Of a stretch of DNA of 64,000 nt, positions 17,338 through 25,328 are shown one piece after another (the stretch's first letter is position 1; the number at the start of each line of letters is the position of its first letter). The DNA is from a methanogenic archaeon ISO4-H5 (GTDB taxonomy: Archaea > Thermoplasmatota > Thermoplasmata > Methanomassiliicoccales > Methanomethylophilaceae). The translations under genes were made by a program, and so were the position numbers. Under the pieces are notes generated by a model, which saw only the letters and a program-made list of their open reading frames with translations, had not been told where the DNA came from and searched no databases. The DNA lies in assembly GCA_001560915.1 (NCBI GenBank), contig CP014214.1:1488001-1552000 (forward strand). The letters run 5' to 3'.

Positions 17338-18339
17338 ATGCAAAAAACCCTAAGTCATCATGAGAAACAAAGGTTAAAAAAGATAGCCTTGACCGAGCGG
17401 AAAAGAGCCCTCGTTTTGGAGAGGTTCTGCTTTGAAAATGGGCGTTCCGATAAGGAACGCTCCTCGCTGAGGGATATCGGAAAGAAATTCGGATATTCCC
17501 ACACGCACATCCGTTCCCTTCGCAACCGTTTCCTGAAGGCAAAGCATTACCACAGATTCGGAGTGCCCTACACCAAATACACCAAGATCGAGGGCTACAC
17601 GAAAATGCTGGCCCCGAAACGCCCGGGGCCGGCAAAAGGACAGTACACTCCGAAACGCGATGAAATCAGGGACGCTGTGATCGAAACGAAGCAAGCCTAC
17701 ATGAAACTGGGTGCCGCCAAGATCGGCAAGATCTCGGGTGTCAATGCATCCCATCCCACAGTACATGCGGTGCTCCGGGAAGCGGGATTCGAGAATGTCA
17801 CGATGCGCATCGGGAAGGTCTACAAATCCTTCGAGATGCCACATGCCAACGACATGTGGCAGATCGACTACGTGGAGCTGGGAACAGACAGAACTACAGG
17901 CAGAAAGGTAGAGTTCCTGTCGGTCATAGACGACAAGTCACGCAGGATGCTGTCTCATACCGTCGACGTGTATGCGACGACGGATAACGTTCTCAGGATA
18001 CTGGAAGAATGCATAGAGGAATACGGTACACCCAGAGCCATACTTTCGGATCATGGTACCCAATGGGCTGCCAATAACGGAGGGGATACGAGATTCGACG
18101 AGTGGTGCGAATCCAAAGGTATCCGTCATGTTATGGGTGGCGTACGCAAACCGACGACCCAAGGCAAGGTGGAACGCTGGCACGGGTCGATTCGCCGCGA
18201 GGCGAATCTTCCCGGAGAAGCAACCCTGGAGGAATATGACGCACTCATGAGCCAGTATATCGAATTCTACAACGAAACACGCCCGCATTGGGCATTGGAT
18301 CTGAAGACTCCTTCTTCCGTATTCTGTGAAGACAGATAG
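17338..18339 (+). CDS. IS481-like transposase (DDE integrase core)
   Basis: A 333-residue transposase: an N-terminal helix-turn-helix region (about 40-75, DIGKKFGYSHTHIRSLRNRF), then an rve-type catalytic core with D177 (QIDYVE), D238 (LSDHGTQ) and E279 (GKVERWH). Terminal YNETRPHWALDLKTPSSVF is typical of IS481/IS3 relatives. It ends in TAG, the only CDS here that does; read-through would add just nine residues before TGA at 18367-18369. Confidence 0.92.
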   Translation: MQKTLSHHEKQRLKKIALTERKRALVLERFCFENGRSDKERSSLRDIGKKFGYSHTHIRSLRNRFLKAKHYHRFGVPYTKYTKIEGYTKMLAPKRPGPAKGQYTPKRDEIRDAVIETKQAYMKLGAAKIGKISGVNASHPTVHAVLREAGFENVTMRIGKVYKSFEMPHANDMWQIDYVELGTDRTTGRKVEFLSVIDDKSRRMLSHTVDVYATTDNVLRILEECIEEYGTPRAILSDHGTQWAANNGGDTRFDEWCESKGIRHVMGGVRKPTTQGKVERWHGSIRREANLPGEATLEEYDALMSQYIEFYNETRPHWALDLKTPSSVFCEDR

Positions 18340-18446
18340 CTGCAGTGTGCGATTTTGATTGCACAGTGAAGCCCTGCATCGGTTTCTGTCAGCGTGAGCT
18401 ATGGAGATTTTTCGCCGGATACAGTTCGAAAGAGTAGGCGCGCGCG

Positions 18447-18508
18447 TAGAAAGACCGTGTTTACTCACTCGCGACTCCGTCAGCTCGTTCGTAAACACGG
18501 TCTTTCTA
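18447..18508 (+). repeat. Right subterminal hairpin of the IS
   Basis: A perfect 18-bp stem (18447-18464 with 18491-18508) surrounds a 26-nt loop. The reverse complement of the loop contains gagctgacggagtcg, one base different from the left hairpin core. It may also act as a transcription barrier downstream of the transposase. Confidence 0.85.
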
Positions 18509-18571
18509 TGATTCTGTTTTATATTTCCAACTAAATCACTTCTTCTGGAAACAAATCCTCTTTCTAAAACA

Positions 18572-18586
18572 GCTGGGACGATGGCT
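18572..18586 (+). repeat. Right target-site duplication of the IS481-like element
   Basis: Exact copy of the 15-bp sequence at 17174-17188. Confidence 0.88.
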
Positions 18587-18730
18587 CGGGGAAGAAGAGT
18601 GCCAATCTGCTCCCTTTTAGGATGGGAACAATCATCATTTCGACATCTGGGTATATCGGAAGATCCTGCCTTCGGCGGTGCCTTCCGCTGCGGTCGGCAA
18701 TCCTTACACGCACGCCCGTGCGAGAGAACG

Positions 18731-18738
18731 TTTTATAG
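18731..18738 (+). promoter_or_regulatory. TATA box of the rnp4-yhbY genes
   Basis: ttttatag is centred about 31 nt before ATG 18766, giving a very short leader. The spacing also argues against using the upstream GTG at 18754. Confidence 0.55.
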
Positions 18739-18765
18739 TAGTCCCACGGTAGGGTGGCCGATACG

Positions 18766-19080
18766 ATGGCTAAACGCATACCCCGCAAGGACGTCCGTAA
18801 GATCGGCGACGAGCGCGTGTCCATCCTGACCGGACTCGCCTGCGAGGCCGTCAGGGACGGCAGGGACGACCGCGCCAGACGCTACGTCGAACTGGCCCGT
18901 GCGATATGCGGGAAAGCCCAAACGGAGATGCCCCGTGATTTCAGGTACTGCAAGAAGTGCCTGCTCCCGATGATGCCCGGGATCAACTGCAGAGTCAGAT
19001 TGACCGGCGGAAAGATTACATCGGGATGTGCCTGCGGCGAGGTCCGGCGCATGCCCTATCTCAAGGAGCAGAGAAAATGA
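18766..19080 (+). CDS. rnp4: RNase P protein component 4 (Rpr2/Rpp21)
   Basis: 104 residues from ATG 18766. A helical basic N-terminus is followed by a zinc ribbon with CKKC and the later GINC and CACG cysteines, as in archaeal Rnp4, which binds the specificity domain of RNase P RNA with Rnp1-Rnp3 partners. An in-frame GTG at 18754 would add four residues. Overlaps yhbY by ATGA. Confidence 0.87.
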   Translation: MAKRIPRKDVRKIGDERVSILTGLACEAVRDGRDDRARRYVELARAICGKAQTEMPRDFRYCKKCLLPMMPGINCRVRLTGGKITSGCACGEVRRMPYLKEQRK

Positions 19081-19376
19081 CCGCAAGCCAGGCGAAGAAG
19101 GAACTCATGAGGCGCGCACTCGAGATCGACCCCACTGTCCATGTGGGAAAGGACGGGGTCGACGAGAACCTCAACAACGAGGTCGTCCAGCAGCTGAAGA
19201 AGAGACGCCTCATCAAGGTGAAAGTACTGAACAACGCGGAGACAGACACGAAGACCGTGGCGGAAGAGATCGCCGCGGCCACCGGCTCCGTGATAGTCGA
19301 TGTCCGCGGAGGAGTGATCATCCTCACGGACAAGAGGACCTGGGATTCCCAGTGTCAGAAGAAATCCGATAACTAA
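19077..19376 (+). CDS. yhbY: CRM-domain (CRS1/YhbY) RNA-binding protein
   Basis: A 99-residue CRM domain protein: LMRRALEIDPTVHVGKDGV, a LIKVKVLNN strand and GGVIILTDK. Stand-alone YhbY-like proteins bind pre-ribosomal RNA. The ATG at 19077 overlaps the rnp4 stop, and serS follows 11 nt after its TAA, so the three form an operon for RNA and tRNA metabolism. Confidence 0.88.
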   Translation: MTASQAKKELMRRALEIDPTVHVGKDGVDENLNNEVVQQLKKRRLIKVKVLNNAETDTKTVAEEIAAATGSVIVDVRGGVIILTDKRTWDSQCQKKSDN

Positions 19377-19387
19377 GGTGACATACC

Positions 19388-20677
19388 GTGCTCGATATTG
19401 AAGTGATTAGGTCCAACCCCGATAAGATCAGGGAAATGCTCGTCCACAGGAACAAAGATACTGCCATCCTCGACAGATTCCTCGAGGCCGACGGAAGGTG
19501 GAGACAGCTGACCCAGGAGAACAACCAGCTCAGGAAGGTCAGGAACACCGTCTCCCAGGAGATCTCCAAGATGCCCAAGGGCGAGGAGAAGGATAAGAAG
19601 ATCGCCGAGATGCGCGAGGTCGGGGACAAGATCAAGGCCAACGATGACGAGATGGCCAAACTCGAGGAAATCCGCATGGACTGCATCCTCAACATCCCCA
19701 ACATCCCCGCCGACGACGTTCCCATCGGAAAGGACGACACCGAGAACGTGGTCGTCTACGAGTGGGGAGAGAAGAGGAAGTTCGACTTCACCCCCAAGGA
19801 CCACGCCCAGCTGATGATGGACCTCAACATCGTCGACTTCGAGAGGGCCGTCAAGGTCGCAGGATCCGGATTCTACTGCCTCAAGGGCGACGGAGCAAGG
19901 CTGGAGAGGGCACTCATCAGCTTCTTCCTCGACATGCACAAGAAGCAGGGCTACACCGAGGTGTTCCCCCCTGTGGTCGTGAACACCGCGGCCGTCACCG
20001 GAACCGGACAGTACCCCAACCTCAAGGACGACATGTACTGGCTGGAGAGGGACGACCTGTGGCTCAACCCCACCGCCGAGGTCCCCGTGACCAACCTGCT
20101 CCAGGACGAGATCCTCACCAAGGAGGACCTGCCCCTCAAGCTCACCGCCTACCTGCCTTCCTTCAGGAGGGAGGTCGGAAAGCACGCCGACACCAACGGA
20201 ATCATCCGTGTCCACGAGTTCAACAAGGTCGAGATGGTCAGGTTCGTGGAGCCCTCCACCTCCTGGCAGGCACTCGAGGAACTCAGGGGCGACGCAGAGG
20301 AACTCGTGAAGGCTCTGGGTCTTCCGTACCACGTCCTCCTGCTGTGCACCGGCGACCAGAGCTTCTCCTGCGCCAAGTGCTACGACATCGAGCTCTTCGC
20401 ACCCGGCAGCAACAGGTGGCTCGAGGCCTCCTCCTGCTCCAACTTCCTCGACTTCCAGGCCAGGCGCGCCAGGATCAAGTACAGGCCCGAACCTCACCTC
20501 AAGAGCGAGTTCGTCCACACCCTCAACGGATCCGGAATGGCCCTTCCCAGGACCATGGTCGCCATCCTAGAGAACTATCAGAATGCTGACGGAAGCGTCA
20601 CCATCCCTGAGGTCCTCAGGCCTTACATGGGCGGGCAGGAGAAGATCGTGCCCCCCGAGAAGAAGAAAACCTTCTGA
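19388..20677 (+). CDS. serS: Serine--tRNA ligase
   Basis: 429 residues with a GTG start. The first 110 residues form the coiled-coil tRNA-binding arm; the class II catalytic core follows with NPTAEVPVTN, the motif 2 region LPSFRREVGKHADTNG and the motif 3 region NGSGMALPRTM. It is the canonical SerRS rather than the divergent SerRS2 of some methanogens. It charges tRNA-Ser. Confidence 0.95.
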   Translation: MLDIEVIRSNPDKIREMLVHRNKDTAILDRFLEADGRWRQLTQENNQLRKVRNTVSQEISKMPKGEEKDKKIAEMREVGDKIKANDDEMAKLEEIRMDCILNIPNIPADDVPIGKDDTENVVVYEWGEKRKFDFTPKDHAQLMMDLNIVDFERAVKVAGSGFYCLKGDGARLERALISFFLDMHKKQGYTEVFPPVVVNTAAVTGTGQYPNLKDDMYWLERDDLWLNPTAEVPVTNLLQDEILTKEDLPLKLTAYLPSFRREVGKHADTNGIIRVHEFNKVEMVRFVEPSTSWQALEELRGDAEELVKALGLPYHVLLLCTGDQSFSCAKCYDIELFAPGSNRWLEASSCSNFLDFQARRARIKYRPEPHLKSEFVHTLNGSGMALPRTMVAILENYQNADGSVTIPEVLRPYMGGQEKIVPPEKKKTF

Positions 20678-20718
20678 GATAAACAGTAAACCTGGGGTCC
20701 GGGGATTTCTCCCGGACC

Positions 20719-21882
20719 TCAGATGGTCATCTTTTCGAAATCTGCCAGGATTTGCGAAGCGCCGATACGGGCGCCCTTCCTGTCGGTCATGAGCTTGTAA
20801 CCGGTCTGGACCTTCGCATCGCGGAGGATCTTGGAGGATACACCGTACTGTATGGAGACATATGCTTCGATCCATGCCGCCATGAGGTCGCATGCCTTGA
20901 CGGCCTCGTAATCCCTTTCCAGGCCCTTCACGGGTTCGAACGGACGGAGAGCCATGTTGCCCAGCTCTCCGACCCAATGGCCGTCCAGGAGCAGGGGGAT
21001 AACCTTCTTGTTGAACATCATGACCTCGATGTCGCCGAGGCTGTCGGTAAGGTCCTGCGAACTGGTCTTCACGGGCGTGATGACGTCCTTCGTGAGCACC
21101 TCGGGGAGGTCGTGGAACAGACCGCTGTAGAAGTCGTTGTAGATCTCGTGATCGCTCACACCGCCCCTGTCGAGATCGTTCAGGAACACGCTGTTGGCCA
21201 CGAAGATGCAATGACCCAGCACGGTGGTCTTGGGTTCACGGGGAGTCCTCGCCCACCTCTGCTGACACCTCAGCTGTCCTACGAGTTTGATGAAATCCTG
21301 GAACTTGCGGTCCTCCTCGGGAGGCAGCACCAATCCTGCGAGATTGTGCTCGCGGTGGCTCTCCACCTGCCCCTCGATCTCTTCGCGGGTCTCCTCGATA
21401 TCGATGACGGACGCGTTCACATCCTTGATGAGGTCGAACTCGTACCTGGTCGCCATGTAATGGGCGGCACCCAGGATGTAATCCTCCCTGAGATTGCTGC
21501 CCTCGCAGATGTACTCCCTGAACCTCTCTCTGAAACCTTCGTCCATCTGGGGGACCAGGTCCTGGAACACACTGTATGCGTATTCATTGATGGCCCTGCG
21601 GTTATCCTCTTTCTTGATGAGCTCGTAGTATACCGGGGGCTTCAGGTCGGTGATGGCGATACGGTAGATGAAGGCGAACAACTGATGCTCGATGAGTGTC
21701 CTCCAGTCAACGGTATTGCCTGCCCTCTCCTCGCATTTGCCGAGATACCATGCGATGGCCGCTTTGTGAGCCTGTTTGTCGAGCTCCGTGAGATCGATGG
21801 TGCGGTAGTGATCGTTCCACCTGTGCATATTGGCCGAATCGAACATGTAGTAGAGCATGGCGGCCGTGAGATGCTTTCCCAT
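20719..21882 (-). CDS. HD-domain protein (YfbR-like nucleotidase-type)
   Basis: 387 residues. The C-terminal half carries an HD pattern: VLGHCIFVANSVF (about residue 220), then GLFHDLPEVLTKDVITPVK and a later aspartate region, resembling YfbR/YpgQ-type HD hydrolases. The N-terminal half is unassigned. Hydrolysis of deoxynucleotides is plausible but inferred. It follows a small membrane protein gene with a one-base TGATG overlap. Confidence 0.72.
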   Translation of the reverse strand: MGKHLTAAMLYYMFDSANMHRWNDHYRTIDLTELDKQAHKAAIAWYLGKCEERAGNTVDWRTLIEHQLFAFIYRIAITDLKPPVYYELIKKEDNRRAINEYAYSVFQDLVPQMDEGFRERFREYICEGSNLREDYILGAAHYMATRYEFDLIKDVNASVIDIEETREEIEGQVESHREHNLAGLVLPPEEDRKFQDFIKLVGQLRCQQRWARTPREPKTTVLGHCIFVANSVFLNDLDRGGVSDHEIYNDFYSGLFHDLPEVLTKDVITPVKTSSQDLTDSLGDIEVMMFNKKVIPLLLDGHWVGELGNMALRPFEPVKGLERDYEAVKACDLMAAWIEAYVSIQYGVSSKILRDAKVQTGYKLMTDRKGARIGASQILADFEKMTI

Positions 21883-22118
21883 CAGTCCGCCTCCGACTCT
21901 TCGTCATCCGCAGGCACTTCATAGTCATCCCAGAAGTAACCCGAGACCAGTCCTGCGATGATGAGTCCCCATCCCACGAACATGACCGCACGCGGAAGGG
22001 ACAGAGCGATGAGCTCCGTATAACTCAGCATACCCACTATCGCCAGGACCAAACCGACCACGATTATGACAATCCTGATGAGCGCAGGTGAATATTCCAT
22101 GGGGGCGTATATGCTCAC
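21882..22118 (-). CDS. Small two-helix membrane protein
   Basis: 78 residues with two hydrophobic helices (about 14-30 and 43-61) and an acidic tail EVPADDEESEAD. No family recognised. ATG 22118 or the in-frame ATG 22100 could be used. Its stop overlaps the HD gene start by one base, so the pair is translationally coupled. Confidence 0.65.
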   Translation of the reverse strand: MSIYAPMEYSPALIRIVIIVVGLVLAIVGMLSYTELIALSLPRAVMFVGWGLIIAGLVSGYFWDDYEVPADDEESEAD

Positions 22119-22152
22119 TCAGTTATATATCCAAACCGACGCAAGACATTAT

Positions 22153-22162
22153 TCATATAAAT
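22153..22162 (+). promoter_or_regulatory. TATA box of the aminotransferase operon
   Basis: tcatataaat is centred about 25 nt before ATG 22183, consistent with a leaderless transcript. Confidence 0.5.
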
Positions 22163-22182
22163 GCAGTCAAACATACGCCCGT

Positions 22183-23334
22183 ATGAACAAAGGCATGAAG
22201 GTGTCCGACAGACTGCAATCCGTCCCGATGTCCGGGATCAGGAAGATGTTCGACCTTGCCAAACCAGATTCCATCAACCTCGGTCTGGGAGAGCCCGACC
22301 TCGAGCCCCCGGCAGAAGCCATCAAAGCGATGGTTAAAGCCGCCGAGGAGGGCAAGAACAAATACTCCCCCACCGCAGGTATCCCCGAACTCAGAGACGC
22401 GGTCGCAGAGAGGTACAGCCGTTACAATCCCGAACTGAAGGGAAAGAACGTCATCATCACCCCCAGCGGCTCCACCGCCCTTCTCGAGATCTCGCAGGCG
22501 TTCGTAGACCCCGGGGACGAGGTCCTCGTGCCCAGCCCGGGATTCGTCATCTACGCACCGCATGCCAAGCTCGCAGGCGGAATCCCCGTGGAGTACAAAC
22601 TCACCGAGGGGGATTTCCAGCCCGACATCGATTACATTCAGTCGAAGATCACCTCGAAGACCAAGATGATCGTGATCAACAACCCCGCGAACCCCACCGG
22701 AGGCGTCCTCTCTGAGGAGAACCGCAATGCCCTGGCCGATATCGCGAAGGACAAAGGCATCATGATCCTCTCCGACGAGGTCTACGATTCGTTCATCTAC
22801 GAAGGAAAGCACAGCTCCTTCCTTCCCTATCTCGACAGGGCCATAGTGGCCGGCGGATTCTCCAAGATGATGGCTGTCACCGGCTGGAGGCTGGGATTCG
22901 CCATGGCCAACGAGGAGTGCATGGACGCCCTCATCAAGATGCAGTACCATGTGTGCGCAAGTCCCAGCATGCCCGGCATGTACGGAGTGCTCGGAGCACT
23001 GCCCAGCATCGACCCCTACATCGAGAATGCCAGGAAGGTCTACAAGGCCAGGCGCGACCTCATCACCAAGAGAATCAACGAGATCGAGGGCATGAGCCTC
23101 ATCCCGCCCAGGGGAGCGTTCTACGCATTCCCGTCCTACGACATGGATATGCCGTCGCAGGAACTCGCCAACGAACTCGTGAAGGCAGGACTCATCTGCA
23201 CTCCCGGTTCCGCATTCGGAACCTTCGGCGAGAAACACCTCAGGTTCTCCTATGCGGCCAGCGAGGAAAAGATCGATAAGGGAATGGACATACTGGCCGA
23301 CACCGTCAGGAAAATCAGAGGAGGAAGGATATGA
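22183..23334 (+). CDS. Class I pyridoxal-phosphate aminotransferase
   Basis: 383 residues from ATG 22183. Signatures: NNPANPTGG, SDEVYDSFIYEG and the PLP lysine K228 in GGFSKMMAVTGWRLGF, followed by FSYAAS at the C-terminus. The family covers aspartate, aromatic and alanine aminotransferases; specificity is not assigned. It overlaps the next gene by ATGA, and an operon with mevalonate kinase follows. Confidence 0.9.
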   Translation: MNKGMKVSDRLQSVPMSGIRKMFDLAKPDSINLGLGEPDLEPPAEAIKAMVKAAEEGKNKYSPTAGIPELRDAVAERYSRYNPELKGKNVIITPSGSTALLEISQAFVDPGDEVLVPSPGFVIYAPHAKLAGGIPVEYKLTEGDFQPDIDYIQSKITSKTKMIVINNPANPTGGVLSEENRNALADIAKDKGIMILSDEVYDSFIYEGKHSSFLPYLDRAIVAGGFSKMMAVTGWRLGFAMANEECMDALIKMQYHVCASPSMPGMYGVLGALPSIDPYIENARKVYKARRDLITKRINEIEGMSLIPPRGAFYAFPSYDMDMPSQELANELVKAGLICTPGSAFGTFGEKHLRFSYAASEEKIDKGMDILADTVRKIRGGRI

Positions 23335-23855
23335 GCGAATTCGACGATCCCAACGCACGTCTCTTCGGAGGCGAGGACGACGAGCCCGAGAAGAGCGAGG
23401 AAGAAGAGGCTTTCGAATACGTGTACGGCAAGAACCCCATGCGTGTCAGCGCACTGAAGGACCTGTGGTACGACAACCTCATGCTCAAGCTCAAGGAGAT
23501 GGACCTCCCCAACGAGGAGGCCAAGATGCAGATGATCTTCAAGCTCACCTGCGGAGGACTCCTCGACATGCTCGGCGATTCGCAGGAGCCCGGAGTGGCT
23601 CCCGAGGTCATGTCCGGACTCGACATGTTCATCGCTCTGGCACTTACGAACCTCAGGTACAAGGTGGACCTCCTCGGAGAACAGCAGAAGGCGCTCCAGA
23701 CCATCGACCGCGAGAAGTACCAGGACGACGAGGAATACCTCAGGGTCCTGTCCGATGCGGAGGACGCATGGTGGGATATCCCCCAGCCTCTCCTCGACAA
23801 GAGGACTCCCAAGGACGCCATCAGGGAAACACTCAGAAAATACGGATTGGAATGA
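23331..23855 (+). CDS. Uncharacterised acidic protein in the mevalonate kinase operon
   Basis: 174 residues, no family recognised. The first 25 residues are very acidic and probably disordered (DDEPEKSEEEEAFEY); the rest is predicted helical, with RVSALKDLWYDNLMLKLKEM and AEDAWWDIPQPLLDKR. No membrane segment or cysteine motif. Four-base overlaps on both sides (ATGA at 23331 and 23852) couple it to the aminotransferase and mevalonate kinase. Confidence 0.75.
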   Translation: MSEFDDPNARLFGGEDDEPEKSEEEEAFEYVYGKNPMRVSALKDLWYDNLMLKLKEMDLPNEEAKMQMIFKLTCGGLLDMLGDSQEPGVAPEVMSGLDMFIALALTNLRYKVDLLGEQQKALQTIDREKYQDDEEYLRVLSDAEDAWWDIPQPLLDKRTPKDAIRETLRKYGLE

Positions 23856-24802
23856 TAACCGTCACCGCCTCCGCACCGGGCAAGTTCGTGGTATTGGGCG
23901 AACATGCAGTCGTTTACGGGAAACCAGCCATAGCTTTGGCCATGGACATGAGGTTCAGCATGCAGGCCCACTTCAGCAAGGAGTTCAGGGTCAACAATGC
24001 TCCCGCCAACAGCTTCAACATGAGCCCCCACATGAGGTACATCTCCGAACAGCACGGTGACGACCCGCTCTCCATCTACATCGGGGACAGGGTCCCTTCG
24101 GGATCCGGCCTGGGTTCCTCCGCGGCACTGTCGGTCGCATATTCGGCGGCTCTCCGCAAACTGAAAGGTCTACCGACAGATAAGACGACCATCGCCAAGG
24201 AGGCATATGAGGCGGAATACTTCGCCCAGGGCAGGGGAAGCCCCATGGATACCTCCGCATCCACCAACGGAGGCGGTATCGCCCTCAACATCCCCTACAA
24301 ACAGGAGGACTTCCTCTGGAGGATCGAGAAGGGAGAACATGCCTGGGACGTGTCCCGCGTACACGTGCCCAAGATGACCTTCGTCATCGGCAACACCGGG
24401 ATCAGGGCACCCACCGGACCCCTGGTGGAGAAGGTCCGCAAGTACAGAGCCAGCAACACCTTTGCGGCGGAAATCGTCGACGAGATCGCCAACATTACTC
24501 TGGAGGGAATGGAGCGTATGAAACAGGACGACCGGGTGGGTCTCGGCTCCCTCATGACCAAGAACCACAAGCTCCTGTCCATCCTCGGAGTGTCCTGCCC
24601 TCAACTCAACAAACTGGTGGAATGCTCCCTGCCTTACTCCTACGGTGCCAAGCTCACCGGTTCGGGCGGAGGAGGATGCATAATCGCTCTGACCGACCAT
24701 CCCGACAAGGTAGCAAGGGCCATCACACTGCACGGAGGCACCCCGTACATCGTCAACACCGGTGTCCCAGGAGTGCAGGTAGACGTCAAGAAATCCAAGT
24801 GA
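23852..24802 (+). CDS. mvk: Mevalonate kinase
   Basis: A 316-residue GHMP kinase. The ATP loop PSGSGLGSSAA is at 82-92, the N-terminal motif ASAPGKFVVLGEHAVVYGKP at 7-26, and the C-terminal KLTGSGGGGCIIAL completes the family pattern. It phosphorylates mevalonate at the start of the isoprenoid-lipid pathway. The ATG overlaps the previous stop. The lipid genes for GGR, ferredoxin and tetraether synthase lie less than 1 kb downstream on the opposite strand. Confidence 0.93.
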   Translation: MITVTASAPGKFVVLGEHAVVYGKPAIALAMDMRFSMQAHFSKEFRVNNAPANSFNMSPHMRYISEQHGDDPLSIYIGDRVPSGSGLGSSAALSVAYSAALRKLKGLPTDKTTIAKEAYEAEYFAQGRGSPMDTSASTNGGGIALNIPYKQEDFLWRIEKGEHAWDVSRVHVPKMTFVIGNTGIRAPTGPLVEKVRKYRASNTFAAEIVDEIANITLEGMERMKQDDRVGLGSLMTKNHKLLSILGVSCPQLNKLVECSLPYSYGAKLTGSGGGGCIIALTDHPDKVARAITLHGGTPYIVNTGVPGVQVDVKKSK

Positions 24803-24814
24803 CCCAGACGTTGA

Positions 24815-24851
24815 TTTTTTTTAAAAAAAAAGGATACGGGGAAAAACCCCG
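24815..24851. terminator. Bidirectional terminator between mvk and a membrane protein
   Basis: An eight-T run (24815-24822) follows mvk on the plus strand. On the minus strand a hairpin (24837-24851, cgggg/ccccg) is followed by a run of nine T, ending the membrane-protein transcript. Confidence 0.7.
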
Positions 24852-24859
24852 CTGAAGTT

Positions 24860-25249
24860 TCATTTCCTGGCCTTGTGATAGGACCAGATAATCATCAAGA
24901 TGATCACCGCGACAGGGATCACCGCATCCATGAGCCTTCCGAGGAGGTAGTATGCGGCGATCAATGCGATGACTCCGATGATTCCGAAGCGCTTGAAGAT
25001 GGCGCTTCCGCCGAAGACCATGGAGAATATGACCCAGACGATGAACATCACGATGGTGACGAGGGTTCCGGAGGACAGCGATGCGATAGCGGTGTCACCG
25101 ATGAGGTCCACGACTATGGGCTGGATGATGATGTTACTGATGATCGGTACGGCAACGACCAGAAGCAGGGTGCAGATGAGTCCTCCCGCGAAAGACATGA
25201 GGAATCCGCTATCGCCCTGCGCTTTGACGATTTTCTTCTTTGTAGCCAA
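24860..25249 (-). CDS. Uncharacterised membrane protein, about four helices
   Basis: 129 residues: a lysine-rich start (MATKKKIVKAQ) followed by four hydrophobic segments (about 17-40, 52-80, 86-103 and 107-124) and a basic C-terminus. No recognised domain. Transcribed alone; a terminator follows. Confidence 0.7.
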   Translation of the reverse strand: MATKKKIVKAQGDSGFLMSFAGGLICTLLLVVAVPIISNIIIQPIVVDLIGDTAIASLSSGTLVTIVMFIVWVIFSMVFGGSAIFKRFGIIGVIALIAAYYLLGRLMDAVIPVAVIILMIIWSYHKARK

Positions 25250-25287
25250 AAAGCATCCCTTCAGCCGGCGGTAGGGGAAGGTTCGAT

Positions 25288-25316
25288 AAAAAGGGTACGG
25301 GGCCCCGGAGGGCCCC
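25288..25316 (-). terminator. Terminator of the tes-ferredoxin-GGR operon
   Basis: On the minus strand a 7-bp GC stem with a tetraloop (25299-25316) is followed by five T (25288-25292), just after the GGR stop at 25329. Confidence 0.65.
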
Positions 25317-25328
25317 TTGGATAGGGTT

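Larger units (their letters stand above)
17189..18571 (+). mobile_element. Complete IS481-family-like insertion sequence, 1383 bp
   Basis: Bounded by perfect 11-bp terminal inverted repeats tgttttagaaa (17189-17199 and the complement at 18561-18571) and an exact 15-bp target duplication. It holds one intact DDE transposase gene at 17338-18339. A long perfect hairpin lies just inside each end. Intact ends, gene and duplication indicate recent, possibly active transposition. The insertion lies just upstream of the TATA box of the HAD-domain gene. Confidence 0.92.

Noticed and set aside
18337-18369. Read-through of the transposase TAG as pyrrolysine
   Set aside because: It would add only nine residues without recognisable features before TGA; TAG is more simply the native stop of an acquired gene.
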